Assembly (NCBI GenBank): GCA_003542935.1
Contig: DPJQ01000197.1
Span: forward strand, 1 to 8,192
Length of the DNA stretch: 8,192 nucleotides
Origin: Lachnospiraceae bacterium
GTDB taxonomy: Bacteria > Bacillota > Clostridia > Lachnospirales > Lachnospiraceae
Direction: 5' to 3'
In this document: in pieces, positions 1 to 7,600 of the stretch
How positions within the stretch are numbered: the first letter of the stretch is position 1
How the letters are laid out: each line of letters begins with the position of its first letter
Made by a program: the position numbers and the translations under genes
The notes under the pieces: model-generated
Told to the model about the DNA's origin: nothing
The model's database searches: none
The model's input: only the letters and a program-made list of their open reading frames with translations

Positions 1-29
1 GGCTTAAGTAAATGACATTGGGTCACGGA

Positions 30-82
30 GTAAACAGTAACCAGTGTTTTGGTAACGGTTCTGCCGGAGGCTGGACTGTTAC
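30..82 (+). other. Imperfect hairpin in the leader or intergenic region
   Basis: Bases 30-44 can pair with 71-82. GTAA (30-33) pairs with TTAC (79-82), CAGT (35-38) with ACTG (75-78), and CCAG (41-44) with CTGG (71-74). This gives 12 base pairs, with bulges at A34 and at A39-A40 and a 26-nt loop. The sequence after it (GTGTTTTG) is only mildly T-rich, so a terminator of an upstream gene is possible but weak. All three forward frames contain a stop within the first 14 bases, so no rightward gene enters the window from the left. It could be the 3' end of an upstream transcription unit or a member of a repeat family. I do not recognise it as a known riboswitch. Confidence 0.35.
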
Positions 83-87
83 GTGTT

Positions 88-117
88 TTGATGTAGAAAA
101 AAAAGGCCGGGTATGGT
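88..117 (+). promoter_or_regulatory. Candidate sigma-A-like promoter for the methyltransferase-hslO pair
   Basis: TTGATG (88-93, four of six matches to TTGACA) and TATGGT (112-117, four of six matches to TATAAT) are separated by 18 bases that include a run of eight A. Transcription would begin near 124, giving a leader of about 47 nt before the ATG at 171. The match is mediocre. The position and the lack of an upstream rightward gene in the window make it the best candidate seen. Confidence 0.35.
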
Positions 118-170
118 AAAGTAAATATGCCCTTTCGGGAGAAGTATGAACCGGGGCAGAAGGTGAGAGT

Positions 171-926
171 ATGGAAGCATATCAAAATTTTGCAAAGGTT
201 TATGACCTTTTTATGGAAGATGTGGACTATGACGGATGGAGCGCCTATTTGGCAGCCCTGCTAAAAGAATATGGGGTCACGGACGGCCTGGTGCTGGATC
301 TGGCCTGCGGTACGGGGAATATCACGGAGCGGCTGGCGGCAGCGGGGTATGATATGATCGGCGCGGACTGTTCGGCGGACATGCTGGAGGCTGCAATGGA
401 GAAGCGGGCGGTTTCGGGCCATGACATTTTGTATCTGCAGCAGGATATGCGGTCTTTTGAGCTCTATGGCACGGTGCGGGCGGTGGTCTGTGCCTTTGAT
501 TCTTTGAATTATGTTCTCGAAGAGCAGGAGGTCGCGGAGGTGTTTCGGCTGGTTTGCAATTATCTGGATCCCGGCGGGGTGTTTATATTTGATGTAAATA
601 CCTGCCATAAATATGAGCAGCTGGGAGATACTACCATTGCCGAGAACCGCGAGGAGGCCAGCTTTATATGGGAGAATTGTTATGACAGGGAGAAACGGAT
701 CAATGAATATGGACTGACTCTGTTCATCCGCGGGGAGGACGGACGTTATGAAAAATGCGAGGAGCTTCATGAGCAGAGGGCCTATCCGCTGTCTGTGCTT
801 TTGGAACTGCTCTCCGAAAACGGGCTGGATCCTGTAGCAGTGTATGACGCATTCACCCACGAACCGGCCAGGGAGGACAGCGAGCGGGTATGCGTGGTGG
901 CGCGGGAGTGCCGGAAGGAGGGATAA
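171..926 (+). CDS. Class I SAM-dependent methyltransferase, substrate unknown
   Basis: The product has 251 residues and a Rossmann-type methyltransferase fold. Motif I is VLDLACGTGN at residues 41-50. The acidic residue expected to bind the SAM ribose is D66, in GADCSADML. D92, in QQDM, fits the adenine-binding region. The strand-4 segment is VVCAFDSLNYVL (105-116), followed by LDPGGVFIFDVN (132-143). A C-terminal half (about 144-240) looks like a substrate-covering domain, common in unassigned clostridial methyltransferases of this size. There is no signal peptide or membrane segment, so it should be cytosolic. The start at 171 is preceded by AAGG (160-163) at 7 nt. The gene ends 2 nt before hslO, so the two are very likely co-transcribed and translationally coupled. 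The fold is clear, but nothing in the sequence identifies the methyl acceptor (small molecule, RNA or protein). Confidence 0.9.
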   Translation: MEAYQNFAKVYDLFMEDVDYDGWSAYLAALLKEYGVTDGLVLDLACGTGNITERLAAAGYDMIGADCSADMLEAAMEKRAVSGHDILYLQQDMRSFELYGTVRAVVCAFDSLNYVLEEQEVAEVFRLVCNYLDPGGVFIFDVNTCHKYEQLGDTTIAENREEASFIWENCYDREKRINEYGLTLFIRGEDGRYEKCEELHEQRAYPLSVLLELLSENGLDPVAVYDAFTHEPAREDSERVCVVARECRKEG

Positions 927-928
927 AA

Positions 929-1801
929 ATGGACTATATCGTAAGGGCCATGGCGGCGGGCGGACAGATCCGCGCTTTTGCTGCGGTAACGAAGGAGACA
1001 GTAGAGACTGCGAGAAAAAATCACAATACAAGTCCGGTGGCCACGGCGGCGCTGGGGCGGCTTCTGACCGGCGGGGCCATGATGGGAGTGATGATGAAGG
1101 GGGATAAAGACCTTCTGACCCTTCAGATCAAGGGGGACGGCCCAATCCGGGGGATCACGGTGACGGCGGATGCCCACGGCAATGTAAAAGGATATGTGGG
1201 CAATCCGAATGTGCTGATCCCGGCCAACACAAAGGGAAAGCTGGACGTGTCGGGGGCCGTGGGCCATGGATTTTTGCAGGTGATCATGGATATGGGGCTG
1301 AAAGAACCCTATAACGGACAGGTCATGCTGCAGACCGGGGAGATTGCGGAGGATCTGACCTACTATTTTGCCACCAGCCAGCAGGTGCCCTCGGCGGTGG
1401 GGCTTGGGGTGCTGATGGAGCGTGATAATACGGTGCGGCGGGCGGGAGGTTTTATCGTGCAGCTGATGCCCTTTGCCGAGGAGGAGACGATTGCCCGCCT
1501 GGAGCGGCAGGTGGCAGGGGTTTCCTCAGTGACGGCATTGCTGGATCAGGGGCACACGCCGGAAACCCTGCTTGAGAAACTGCTGGAAGGCATGGAGCCT
1601 AAGATCAGTGAAAAGACGCAGACCCGGTTTTATTGTAACTGCAGCAAGGAGAGGGTAAGCCGGGCGCTGATCAGTGTGGGCCGGAAAGATCTGAGGGAGA
1701 TGATCGAAGACGGGCGCGAAGTGGAGATGAACTGCCACTTTTGCAATACGAATTATGTGTTCAGTGTGGAGGAACTGAAAGAACTGTACCGGCGGTGTTG
1801 A
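929..1801 (+). CDS. hslO: Hsp33, redox-regulated molecular chaperone
   Basis: The 290-residue product has the usual Hsp33 length. In this family a C-terminal zinc centre holds the chaperone inactive. Oxidation of its four cysteines releases zinc, unfolds the linker and activates the holdase, which protects cytosolic proteins from aggregation under oxidative and heat stress. The zinc ligands are visible as C236-x-C238 (FYCNCSKER) and C269-x2-C272 (NCHFCNTNY). The N-terminal domain has characteristic stretches: SPVATAALGRLLTGGAMM, LLTLQIKGDGPIRGI and GYVGNP. The start at 929 is chosen over an in-frame ATG at 890 because AAGGAGGG (915-922) lies 6 nt before it and MDYIVRAM is a typical Hsp33 N-terminus. 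The 890 start would add 13 residues overlapping the methyltransferase. An extra cysteine (C290) is the last residue. A GC-rich repeated element begins directly after the TGA stop. Confidence 0.97.
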   Translation: MDYIVRAMAAGGQIRAFAAVTKETVETARKNHNTSPVATAALGRLLTGGAMMGVMMKGDKDLLTLQIKGDGPIRGITVTADAHGNVKGYVGNPNVLIPANTKGKLDVSGAVGHGFLQVIMDMGLKEPYNGQVMLQTGEIAEDLTYYFATSQQVPSAVGLGVLMERDNTVRRAGGFIVQLMPFAEEETIARLERQVAGVSSVTALLDQGHTPETLLEKLLEGMEPKISEKTQTRFYCNCSKERVSRALISVGRKDLREMIEDGREVEMNCHFCNTNYVFSVEELKELYRRC

Positions 1802-1865
1802 GGTGTGGCCGGACGCCGCCATGCCCCGTGCCCATATGGCGGACGGGACGGTACAACGCTGCGGC
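1802..1865 (+). repeat. Structured intergenic element, copy A (after hslO)
   Basis: The 55-nt core (1811-1865) begins GGACGCCGC and ends CAACGCTGCGGC. GGACGGG sits at 1841-1847. The same three blocks occur at the same spacing after addB (core 8094-8148), with 39 of 55 identical positions and no gaps. The flank GAGGTGTGGCC (1800-1810) is also shared with one mismatch. Possible pairings are GCCGC (1815-1819) with GCGGC (1861-1865), CCCGT (1825-1829) with ACGGG (1843-1847), and GCC with GGC around a CATAT loop (1830-1840). A competing 7-bp stem pairs CCGCCAT (1816-1822) with ATGGCGG (1836-1842). There is no T-run, so it does not look like an ordinary terminator. It lies between the hslO stop and the nadE ribosome binding site. 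Its function is unknown. Confidence 0.65.
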
Positions 1866-1889
1866 ATGAAAGATCGATGATACAGAGAT

Positions 1890-1894
1890 AGGAG
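1890..1894 (+). promoter_or_regulatory. Ribosome binding site that sets the nadE start
   Basis: AGGAG lies 7 nt before the ATG at 1902 but only 1 nt before the in-frame ATG at 1896. The spacing favours initiation at 1902. That start also gives the N-terminus MIDGFIKVA, which fits the short leaders usual in this family. Confidence 0.75.
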
Positions 1895-1901
1895 AATGAA
1901 G

Positions 1902-3812
1902 ATGATTGACGGTTTTATCAAGGTGGCCTGCGGGATTCCGGAGATTGAGGTGGCGGACTGTGCGGCGAACCGGGCGCGTATCCGGGAAAAGATCGGGGAG
2001 ATGGAGCGGCTGGGGGCCAGGCTCATGGTGCTGCCGGAACTGTGCATTACGGGGTATACCTGCGGTGATCTGTTCTGGCAGGCCTCTCTTTTGCGGGATG
2101 CGAAGGAAGCGCTGCTGCTTCTGGCGGAGGAGACGAGGGATGTGGACGCGCTGATCTTTGCAGGGCTGCCCATGGAGATCTACGGCAAGCTGTTTAATGT
2201 GGCGGCGGCTCTGAAAGGGGGGAAGGTACTGGGGCTTATCCCAAAGAGAAATATTCCTGCCTATGCGGAATTTTATGAGGGGCGTCATTTTACGCCGGGG
2301 CCGGAGGAAGTGACGGAGATCCTGCTCGGAGGAGAGCGGGTGCCTTTCGGGACGCGGCAGATGTTTGTCTGTGAAACGATGCCGGAGCTCAAGGTGGCGG
2401 CGGAGATCTGTGAAGATCTGTGGGCGCCGGTGCCGCCCTCGGCGGGCCATGCCACGGCGGGGGCCACGGTGATCGTCAATCTGTCCGCCAGCGATGAGAT
2501 GACCGGGAAGGATGCTTACCGCCGCATGTTGGTGTCGGTTCAGTCGGCCAGCCTGATCTGCGGGTATGTATATGCCTCCGCCGGAGAAGGGGAGTCCTCC
2601 ACGGATCTGGTATTCGGGGGGCACAGCCTGATCGGGGAGAACGGCGTACTGCTGGCGGAGGCCGAACGTTTTTGCAATCAGACGATAAGTACAGAGCTGG
2701 ATATTCAGCGTCTGGCCGGGGAGAGGCGGCGGATGACCACTTATCCCGTCCAGGACGGGGCGGGCTACCGGTTGACCGGATTTTCGCTGAAACTTATGGA
2801 GACATCCCTCACCCGGGACATCGATCCGAAGCCCTTTGTGCCCGATGACCAGGGGGAGCGGGACAAACGCTGTGACGAGATATTGAATATCCAGGCCATG
2901 GGACTGAAAAAGCGGCTGGCCCACACCCACTGTCAGAGCGCGGTGATCGGCATTTCCGGAGGTCTGGATTCCACGCTGGCGCTGCTGGTGACGACCAGAG
3001 CTTTTGATAAACTGGGGATAGAACGGGAAAAGATCACGGCCGTGACGATGCCCTGTTTCGGCACCACGGACCGGACCTACACCAATGCCTGTGAGCTGAC
3101 CCGCTGCCTGGGTGCGACATTGAAGGAAGTGGATATCCGGGAGGCGGTGGCGCTCCATTTCCGGGATATAGGCCATGACAGGGATAGCCATGATGTGACT
3201 TATGAGAATGCCCAGGCCAGGGAGCGCACCCAGGTTCTGATGGACGTGGCGAACCAGGCCGGCGGCATGGTGATCGGCACCGGAGATCTGTCGGAGCTGG
3301 CTTTGGGATGGGCGACCTACAACGGCGACCATATGTCCATGTACGGCGTCAACGCTTCGGTTCCGAAGACACTGGTGCGCCATCTGGTGCGGTACTTTGC
3401 GGATACCTGCGGGGATGAGAAATTGACGGCCATCCTTCTGGATGTACTGGATACGCCGGTGAGTCCGGAACTGCTGCCGCCGGAGGACGGCAGGATCTCC
3501 CAGCGCACCGAAGATCTGGTGGGACCCTATGAGCTTCACGACTTTTTCCTGTATTATATGCTGCGTCTGGGGTTTGCGCCGGGTAAGATCTACCGGCTGG
3601 CCCTGAATGCCTTTGAGGGAGTGTATGATGAGGAAACGATCCGGCGATGGCTCAAGGAGTTTTACCGGAGATTTTTCATGCAGCAGTTTAAGCGTTCCTG
3701 CCTGCCGGACGGACCAAAGGTGGGCAGCGTGGCCGTGTCGCCCAGAGGGGACTGGCGGATGCCCAGTGACGCCTGTGCGGCGGGATGGATGCGGGAAATC
3801 GAGGAATTGTAG
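1902..3812 (+). CDS. nadE: Glutamine-dependent NAD+ synthetase
   Basis: This enzyme catalyses the last step of NAD+ synthesis, amidating nicotinic acid adenine dinucleotide with ATP and ammonia released from glutamine. The 636-residue two-domain form is present. The N-terminal nitrilase-like glutaminase domain (about 1-290) has the catalytic triad E46 (VLPELCITGYTCGDLF), K115 (IPKRNIPAYAEFYE) and C170 (AAEICEDLWAP). The C-terminal synthetase domain has the ATP-pyrophosphatase loop SGGLDS (352-357), ENAQARER (435-442), GTGDLSELALGW (459-470) and the terminal block KVGSVAVSPRGDWRMPSDA. The length is typical of glutamine-using enzymes, whereas ammonia-only NadE is about 275 residues. ATG 1902 is preferred to 1896 on ribosome binding site spacing. 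It lies 100 nt after hslO, with a repeated element between them. Co-transcription with hslO is possible, since no clear promoter is visible in the gap. It ends before a strong hairpin. Confidence 0.98.
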   Translation: MIDGFIKVACGIPEIEVADCAANRARIREKIGEMERLGARLMVLPELCITGYTCGDLFWQASLLRDAKEALLLLAEETRDVDALIFAGLPMEIYGKLFNVAAALKGGKVLGLIPKRNIPAYAEFYEGRHFTPGPEEVTEILLGGERVPFGTRQMFVCETMPELKVAAEICEDLWAPVPPSAGHATAGATVIVNLSASDEMTGKDAYRRMLVSVQSASLICGYVYASAGEGESSTDLVFGGHSLIGENGVLLAEAERFCNQTISTELDIQRLAGERRRMTTYPVQDGAGYRLTGFSLKLMETSLTRDIDPKPFVPDDQGERDKRCDEILNIQAMGLKKRLAHTHCQSAVIGISGGLDSTLALLVTTRAFDKLGIEREKITAVTMPCFGTTDRTYTNACELTRCLGATLKEVDIREAVALHFRDIGHDRDSHDVTYENAQARERTQVLMDVANQAGGMVIGTGDLSELALGWATYNGDHMSMYGVNASVPKTLVRHLVRYFADTCGDEKLTAILLDVLDTPVSPELLPPEDGRISQRTEDLVGPYELHDFFLYYMLRLGFAPGKIYRLALNAFEGVYDEETIRRWLKEFYRRFFMQQFKRSCLPDGPKVGSVAVSPRGDWRMPSDACAAGWMREIEEL

Positions 3813-3819
3813 AGAAAAT

Positions 3820-3875
3820 GGCTGTCTGCCGCCGGTGATACACGATAGGAAGCATGGATGGCGGAGGTGGCAGCC
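3820..3875 (+). other. Imperfect stem downstream of nadE
   Basis: GGCTG (3820-3824) can pair with CAGCC (3871-3875), and CCGCC (3829-3833) with GGCGG (3860-3864), around a 26-nt loop. It is interrupted by internal mismatches and has no T-tail. It lies 7 nt after the nadE stop and ahead of the strong hairpin at 3897-3932, so it may form part of a 3' untranslated structure. GC-rich sequence forms such pairings readily by chance. Confidence 0.25.
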
Positions 3876-3896
3876 GAAGGGTAGAAAAGTGAACGG

Positions 3897-3932
3897 GGCC
3901 GCATGGTTTTTCGGTATGGAAACCATGCGGCC
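3897..3932. terminator. Strong hairpin, probable bidirectional terminator between convergent genes
   Basis: A perfect 13-bp stem joins 3897-3909 (GGCCGCATGGTTT) to 3920-3932 (AAACCATGCGGCC) around a 10-nt loop. A G-U pair (3896-3933) and a G-C pair (3895-3934) can extend it. On the plus strand it is followed by TCTGTGTTTGTG, with seven T in twelve bases. On the minus strand a TTTT run follows about 8 nt after the stem. It sits between the nadE end and the 3' end of the leftward gene, as expected for a shared terminator. The tails are weaker than in textbook examples. Confidence 0.8.
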
Positions 3933-3964
3933 TCTGTGTTTGTGAAAACCGGGGCCCGGCAGAT

Positions 3965-4426
3965 TTATTGGGATGCCTGATTGGACGCTTTTGTCAGGGC
4001 CGTCTGTATGGCGTCCAGAAGCAGTGCGGAGGTGTATTTGGATTCCTCGGTGCTCTGGATGTTCTCGGTGGACTGGGTGTCAATGATCTGCGCGGCGATA
4101 CCGTCCAGGGAAGGCTGCATCAGGGGATACATGGTCTCGATGGATTCACTGATGTTGACCAGCTCTATGGCGTTGATGTGGTTGGCATCCACGGTGACCT
4201 GCACATCAAAGGAAGTGTCGTTCAGCGCGACGGTTGCGGAATAGATGCCGGGAACATACAGATCCTGGGCGGTGACGGAGGCAGATGTGGGCGCGGCCTC
4301 TCCGCCCTGCCGGGAGCGGAACATGATAAACAAAAGAACCAGCAGCAGCACGGCAAATACCGCAAACAGCACAGTGTAGACGATTTCCTTCATATGTAAC
4401 ACGATAATTTTTGTACGGGAACTCAT
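3965..4426 (-). CDS. Small membrane-anchored protein with a degenerate FMN-binding-like domain
   Basis: The product has 153 residues. A single hydrophobic segment at about 14-36 (IVYTVLFAVFAVLLLVLLF) follows a short basic N-terminus. It suggests a membrane anchor with the remainder outside the cell. A polar linker (37-55) leads to a compact domain at about 57-146. Its order resembles FMN-binding domains (PF04205): a Gly-Tyr strand (YVPGIYSATVAL), a strand with VQVTVDANHINAIELV, a helix with IAAQIIDTQS, then a C-terminal TSALLLDAIQTAL helix. The Ser-Gly-Ala-Thr motif that carries covalent flavin in some members is absent, with EESKYTS in its place, so flavinylation is unlikely. The start is supported by AAAGGAG (reverse complement of 4434-4440), 7 nt before the ATG. 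It is divergent from addB and convergent with nadE, so probably monocistronic. The reading frame is secure; the domain assignment is tentative and no function is claimed. Confidence 0.8.
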   Translation of the reverse strand: MSSRTKIIVLHMKEIVYTVLFAVFAVLLLVLLFIMFRSRQGGEAAPTSASVTAQDLYVPGIYSATVALNDTSFDVQVTVDANHINAIELVNISESIETMYPLMQPSLDGIAAQIIDTQSTENIQSTEESKYTSALLLDAIQTALTKASNQASQ

Positions 4427-4554
4427 GGGCGCACTCCTTTTCTTTCTTTTTATATCCTATTCAGGAGTTGTGGGAATATGACAGTTTACAGTGCGCTCCG
4501 CGGCGGGTGACACAAACCTGTATATCTCTGCCTCTTTGTACAGGGATATTTTTC

Positions 4555-4583
4555 TGGCCAAATTTTTGTTCACAGAGTATAAT
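4555..4583 (+). promoter_or_regulatory. Candidate sigma-A-type promoter of addB
   Basis: A consensus -10 box TATAAT (4578-4583) lies 17 nt after TGGCCA (4555-4560), which matches TTGACA at four of six positions. The spacer is AT-rich (AATTTTTGTT). Transcription would start near 4590, leaving a GC-rich leader of about 68 nt. This is the best promoter match found in the window. Confidence 0.65.
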
Positions 4584-4599
4584 GGGACATAGTTGCAAA

Positions 4600-4634
4600 T
4601 CGGGCGGCGGTTTGGGTCCGGTACCGGCTGCCGC
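4600..4634 (+). other. GC-rich potential hairpin in the addB leader
   Basis: GCGGC (4604-4608) can pair with GCCGC (4630-4634). The intervening sequence includes the perfect 10-bp palindrome CCGGTACCGG (4618-4627). The structure would lie between the predicted transcription start and the addB ribosome binding site. It may slow translation or be an incidental effect of base composition. No riboswitch or T-box consensus is recognisable. Confidence 0.25.
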
Positions 4635-4647
4635 AGGAAAGCCCCAT

Positions 4648-4652
4648 GGAGG
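4648..4652 (+). promoter_or_regulatory. Ribosome binding site that sets the addB start
   Basis: GGAGG ends 5 nt before the ATG at 4658. It overlaps an upstream in-frame ATG at 4646, which would add four residues (MEEN). The strong Shine-Dalgarno match and the family-typical N-terminus MSLQFILGGAGSGKS favour 4658. Confidence 0.7.
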
Positions 4653-4657
4653 AAAAT

Positions 4658-7600
4658 ATGTCATTGCAATTTATTTTAGGAGGCGCCGGTTCGGGCAAAT
4701 CCCATTACATATATGAAAAGATCATCCAGGAATCCCTGGCCCATCCGGACAGACAGTACCGGATACTGGTGCCGGATCAGTTCACAATGCAGATCCAGAT
4801 CGAGGTGGCTCATCTCCATCCCAGGGGAGGCCTGCTCAATATCGATGTGCTGAGTTTTAACCGGCTGGCCCATCATATTTTCCAGGAAGTGGGATGCCGG
4901 ACGCCGCCGGTGCTGGAAGATATGGGAAAGATGTTTGTCCTGCAGCGGGTGGCACAGGCTAAGAAAAAAGAACTGAAGGTACTGGGCAGCCAAGTCGATA
5001 AAAATGGCTGCATTCAGGAGATAAAATCTCTTGTGTCTGAGCTGATGCAGTATGAGATCCGGCCCGACGATCTGGCAAAGATCCAAAAAGGCCTGGCGGG
5101 ACAGCCGCTTTTGGAAGAAAAGCTGGAGGATATCCGGATACTCTATGACGGATTCAAGGAATTCCTGGAGAATCATTATGTCACCTCTGAGGAGATCCTG
5201 GAGCTGCTCTGTGACGTGCTGCCGGAGGCGAAAAGTATGAGGGAGGCCACGGTGGTGCTGGACGGCTTCATCGGTTTTACGCCGATCCAGAACAGGCTGC
5301 TGGGTGTGATGCTGGGCTGCTGCCGAAATGTGTATGTGACGGTGACACTGGACGGCCGGGAGGACGTTTACAGCCGGGGCGGCATGCACAGCCGTTTCTG
5401 GAAAAGCCGGAAGACGATTCAGGATCTGCTCGCGAAAGCCAGGACGGTCGGGGTTTCCGTGGAGGATCCGGTACGGATGGAAATGATGCCGGAGTATGAA
5501 AAAAGGCTGATGAAAGCGCCCTCCCTGGAGTTTCTGAACCGCCATCTGTTTTGCTTTGGACCCGAGTGCTATGAGGGGAAGCAGGAAGAGATACGGATCC
5601 TGGAGGCGTCCGCCCCGCAGAAGGAAATGGAGGAGACGGCCCGCCGTATCCGCCGCCTGGTGCGGGAGGAGGGCTATCATTACCGGGATATCGCGGTGAT
5701 CGCCGGGGATCTGGAAAAATACAGCTGGGAGGCGGAGCGGGCCTTTGCCCGGGCGGAGATTCCCTGTTTTATCGACACCCGCCACACGGCGCTGATGAAT
5801 CCGATGGTGGAGTGTATCCGGGCGCTGTGGGATATGCAGATCACCGGATTCAGCTATGAGAGCGTGTTCCGCTATCTGCGCTGCGGTCTGTCAGAGCTTT
5901 CTGAGGCGGAGGTGGACGAGTTGGAAAACTACTGTCTGGCTCTGGGGATCCGGGGGCGGAAAGCCTGGGAACAGCCCTTTTTGCGCCACAGCCCCCATAT
6001 GGATCCGGCCCGGGTGCCGGAGATGGAAGTGCTGAGAGGACGGTTTATGGCGGAGGTCGGCCCCTTTACAGACGCGATCCGGGTATCGGGCCGCACGGTG
6101 GAGGTCTGTTGCAGTGCGCTGTATGAGTTTCTGGTCTCGCTGTCCGTGCAGCAGAAGCTGGAGGAGCGGCGCCTGCAGTTTGAGGCGGAAGGGGAGGCGG
6201 CTATGGCCCGGGAATATGCTCAGATCTACCGGACGGTCATGGATCTTCTGGATAAGTTGGTGGAAATTCTCGGCGAAGAAAAAATATCTCTCAAAGATTT
6301 TGGCCAGTTGATGGAGACGGGGCTTCAGGGACTCCGAATCGGCATCATCCCGCCCACGGCGGATCAGGTGTTGGTGGGGGATGTGGTGCGTACCCGTCTG
6401 AACCGGGTCAAGGCCCTGTTTTTTGTCGGTGTCAATGAGGACAGCATTCCGGGGAAGGGCGGCGGGAGCGGTATCCTGTCGGAGCCGGACAGGGATATCC
6501 TGGAGAAAATGGATGTGGAGCTGGCCCCCACGGCCCGTGAGGAACTGTACATCCAAAAATTTTACCTGTATCTGCATCTGACGAAACCCTCTCGTCTGCT
6601 GACATTGTCCTATTCCCGCAGCAGTGCGTCGGGGAAACCCATCGGCCCGGCTTATCTGATCGGCATCCTGCAGAAGCTCTTTCCGGGACTTGCGGCGGAA
6701 CCTGTCCGGGAGGCGGAGGGCGGCCGGGGAGTGTGGCACCGGGAGGACGGCCTGCGGCTGCTCATCGACGGCATGAGGCATATGGGAGAACGGCCTGTAC
6801 CGGACTGGTGGCGGGAGCTTTTGGCCTGGTTCATCCGCAGGGAGGACTGGCAGAGAGAAGCCAGGCGGCTTCTGGAAGCGGCTTCTTACCGGAAGGAGCA
6901 GGACAGGATCGGAGCGGCGGTGGCGAAGGCTCTTTACGGAGGCGTGCTGCAAAACAGTGTTTCCCGCATTGAGCGGTATGCGGCCTGTGCCTATGCCCAT
7001 TTTCTGCAATATGGCCTGCAGCTTAGAGAACGGGAGGAGTATGTTTTCCGGCCCCTGGATATGGGAAATATCCTCCACGGAGCCCTGGAACAGTTTGCCG
7101 GGCTGGCCCACGAACGGGGATTTACATTTGCTTCGGTGCCGCCGGAGGAGATGGAGGAACTGCTCGCCGAGGCGCTGCGCCGGACTGTGGAGGGATACGG
7201 CGGCCAGATCCTGGACAGCTCCAGCCGCAGTCGCTATAACGTGAACCGGGCGGCAAATATCCTGCGGCGCAGCATCCGGGCTCTGCAGCAGGAACTGGCG
7301 GACAGCGATTTTGAGCCGGTGGGCTTTGAGGTGGATTTTGACCATCAGGCATTTCTGGACGGTATGATGCTGCGGCTCTCCGAGGATGAGCGGATGTTCC
7401 TGCGGGGGATCATAGACCGGCTGGATGTCTGCGAGGACGGGGAAAATCTCTATGTGCGGGTGATCGATTACAAATCGGGGAATACCTCCTTTGATTTTGA
7501 GGCATTTTATTATGGGCTGCAGTTACAGCTCGTGCTGTATCTGCGGGCGGCCATGGAGCTTACAGGCAGAGCACATCCCGGCAGGCAGGTGGAACCGGCG

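Noticed and set aside
127..267. A short frame beginning at ATG 127 (MPFREKYEPGQK...) that overlaps the methyltransferase
   Set aside because: It has no ribosome binding site, would be nearly leaderless from the candidate promoter, and runs into the methyltransferase in another frame before stopping.
261..1031. A 256-codon minus-strand frame across the methyltransferase and the start of hslO
   Set aside because: It overlaps two well-supported genes, with no domain signal and an unlikely composition.
1761..3926. A 721-codon open frame on the minus strand opposite nadE
   Set aside because: It is antisense to a gene with every catalytic motif of NAD+ synthetase. Its translation is rich in Arg, His, Pro and Gln with no recognisable domain, as expected from the complement of GC-rich codons.
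3968..4399. A 143-codon plus-strand frame opposite the small membrane protein
   Set aside because: The minus-strand frame has a good Shine-Dalgarno sequence, a clear membrane segment and normal composition. The plus-strand version is Gly-rich and has no start signal.
4517..4544. CCTGTA/TACAGG hairpin followed by GATATTTTTC, resembling a terminator
   Set aside because: It has only 6 bp and a 16-nt loop, and it sits in a divergent intergenic region where no rightward transcript is expected to end.
4900..4916. GGACGCCGCCGG within addB, resembling the left end of the repeated element
   Set aside because: It is in-frame coding sequence. The GGACGGG and CAACGCTGCGGC blocks do not follow at the required spacing.
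5891..7345. A 484-codon open frame on the minus strand inside addB, and a 369-codon one at 4676-5785
   Set aside because: Both mirror addB, have low-complexity His/Gln/Arg/Pro composition and lack a credible ribosome binding site. They are shadows of the real gene.
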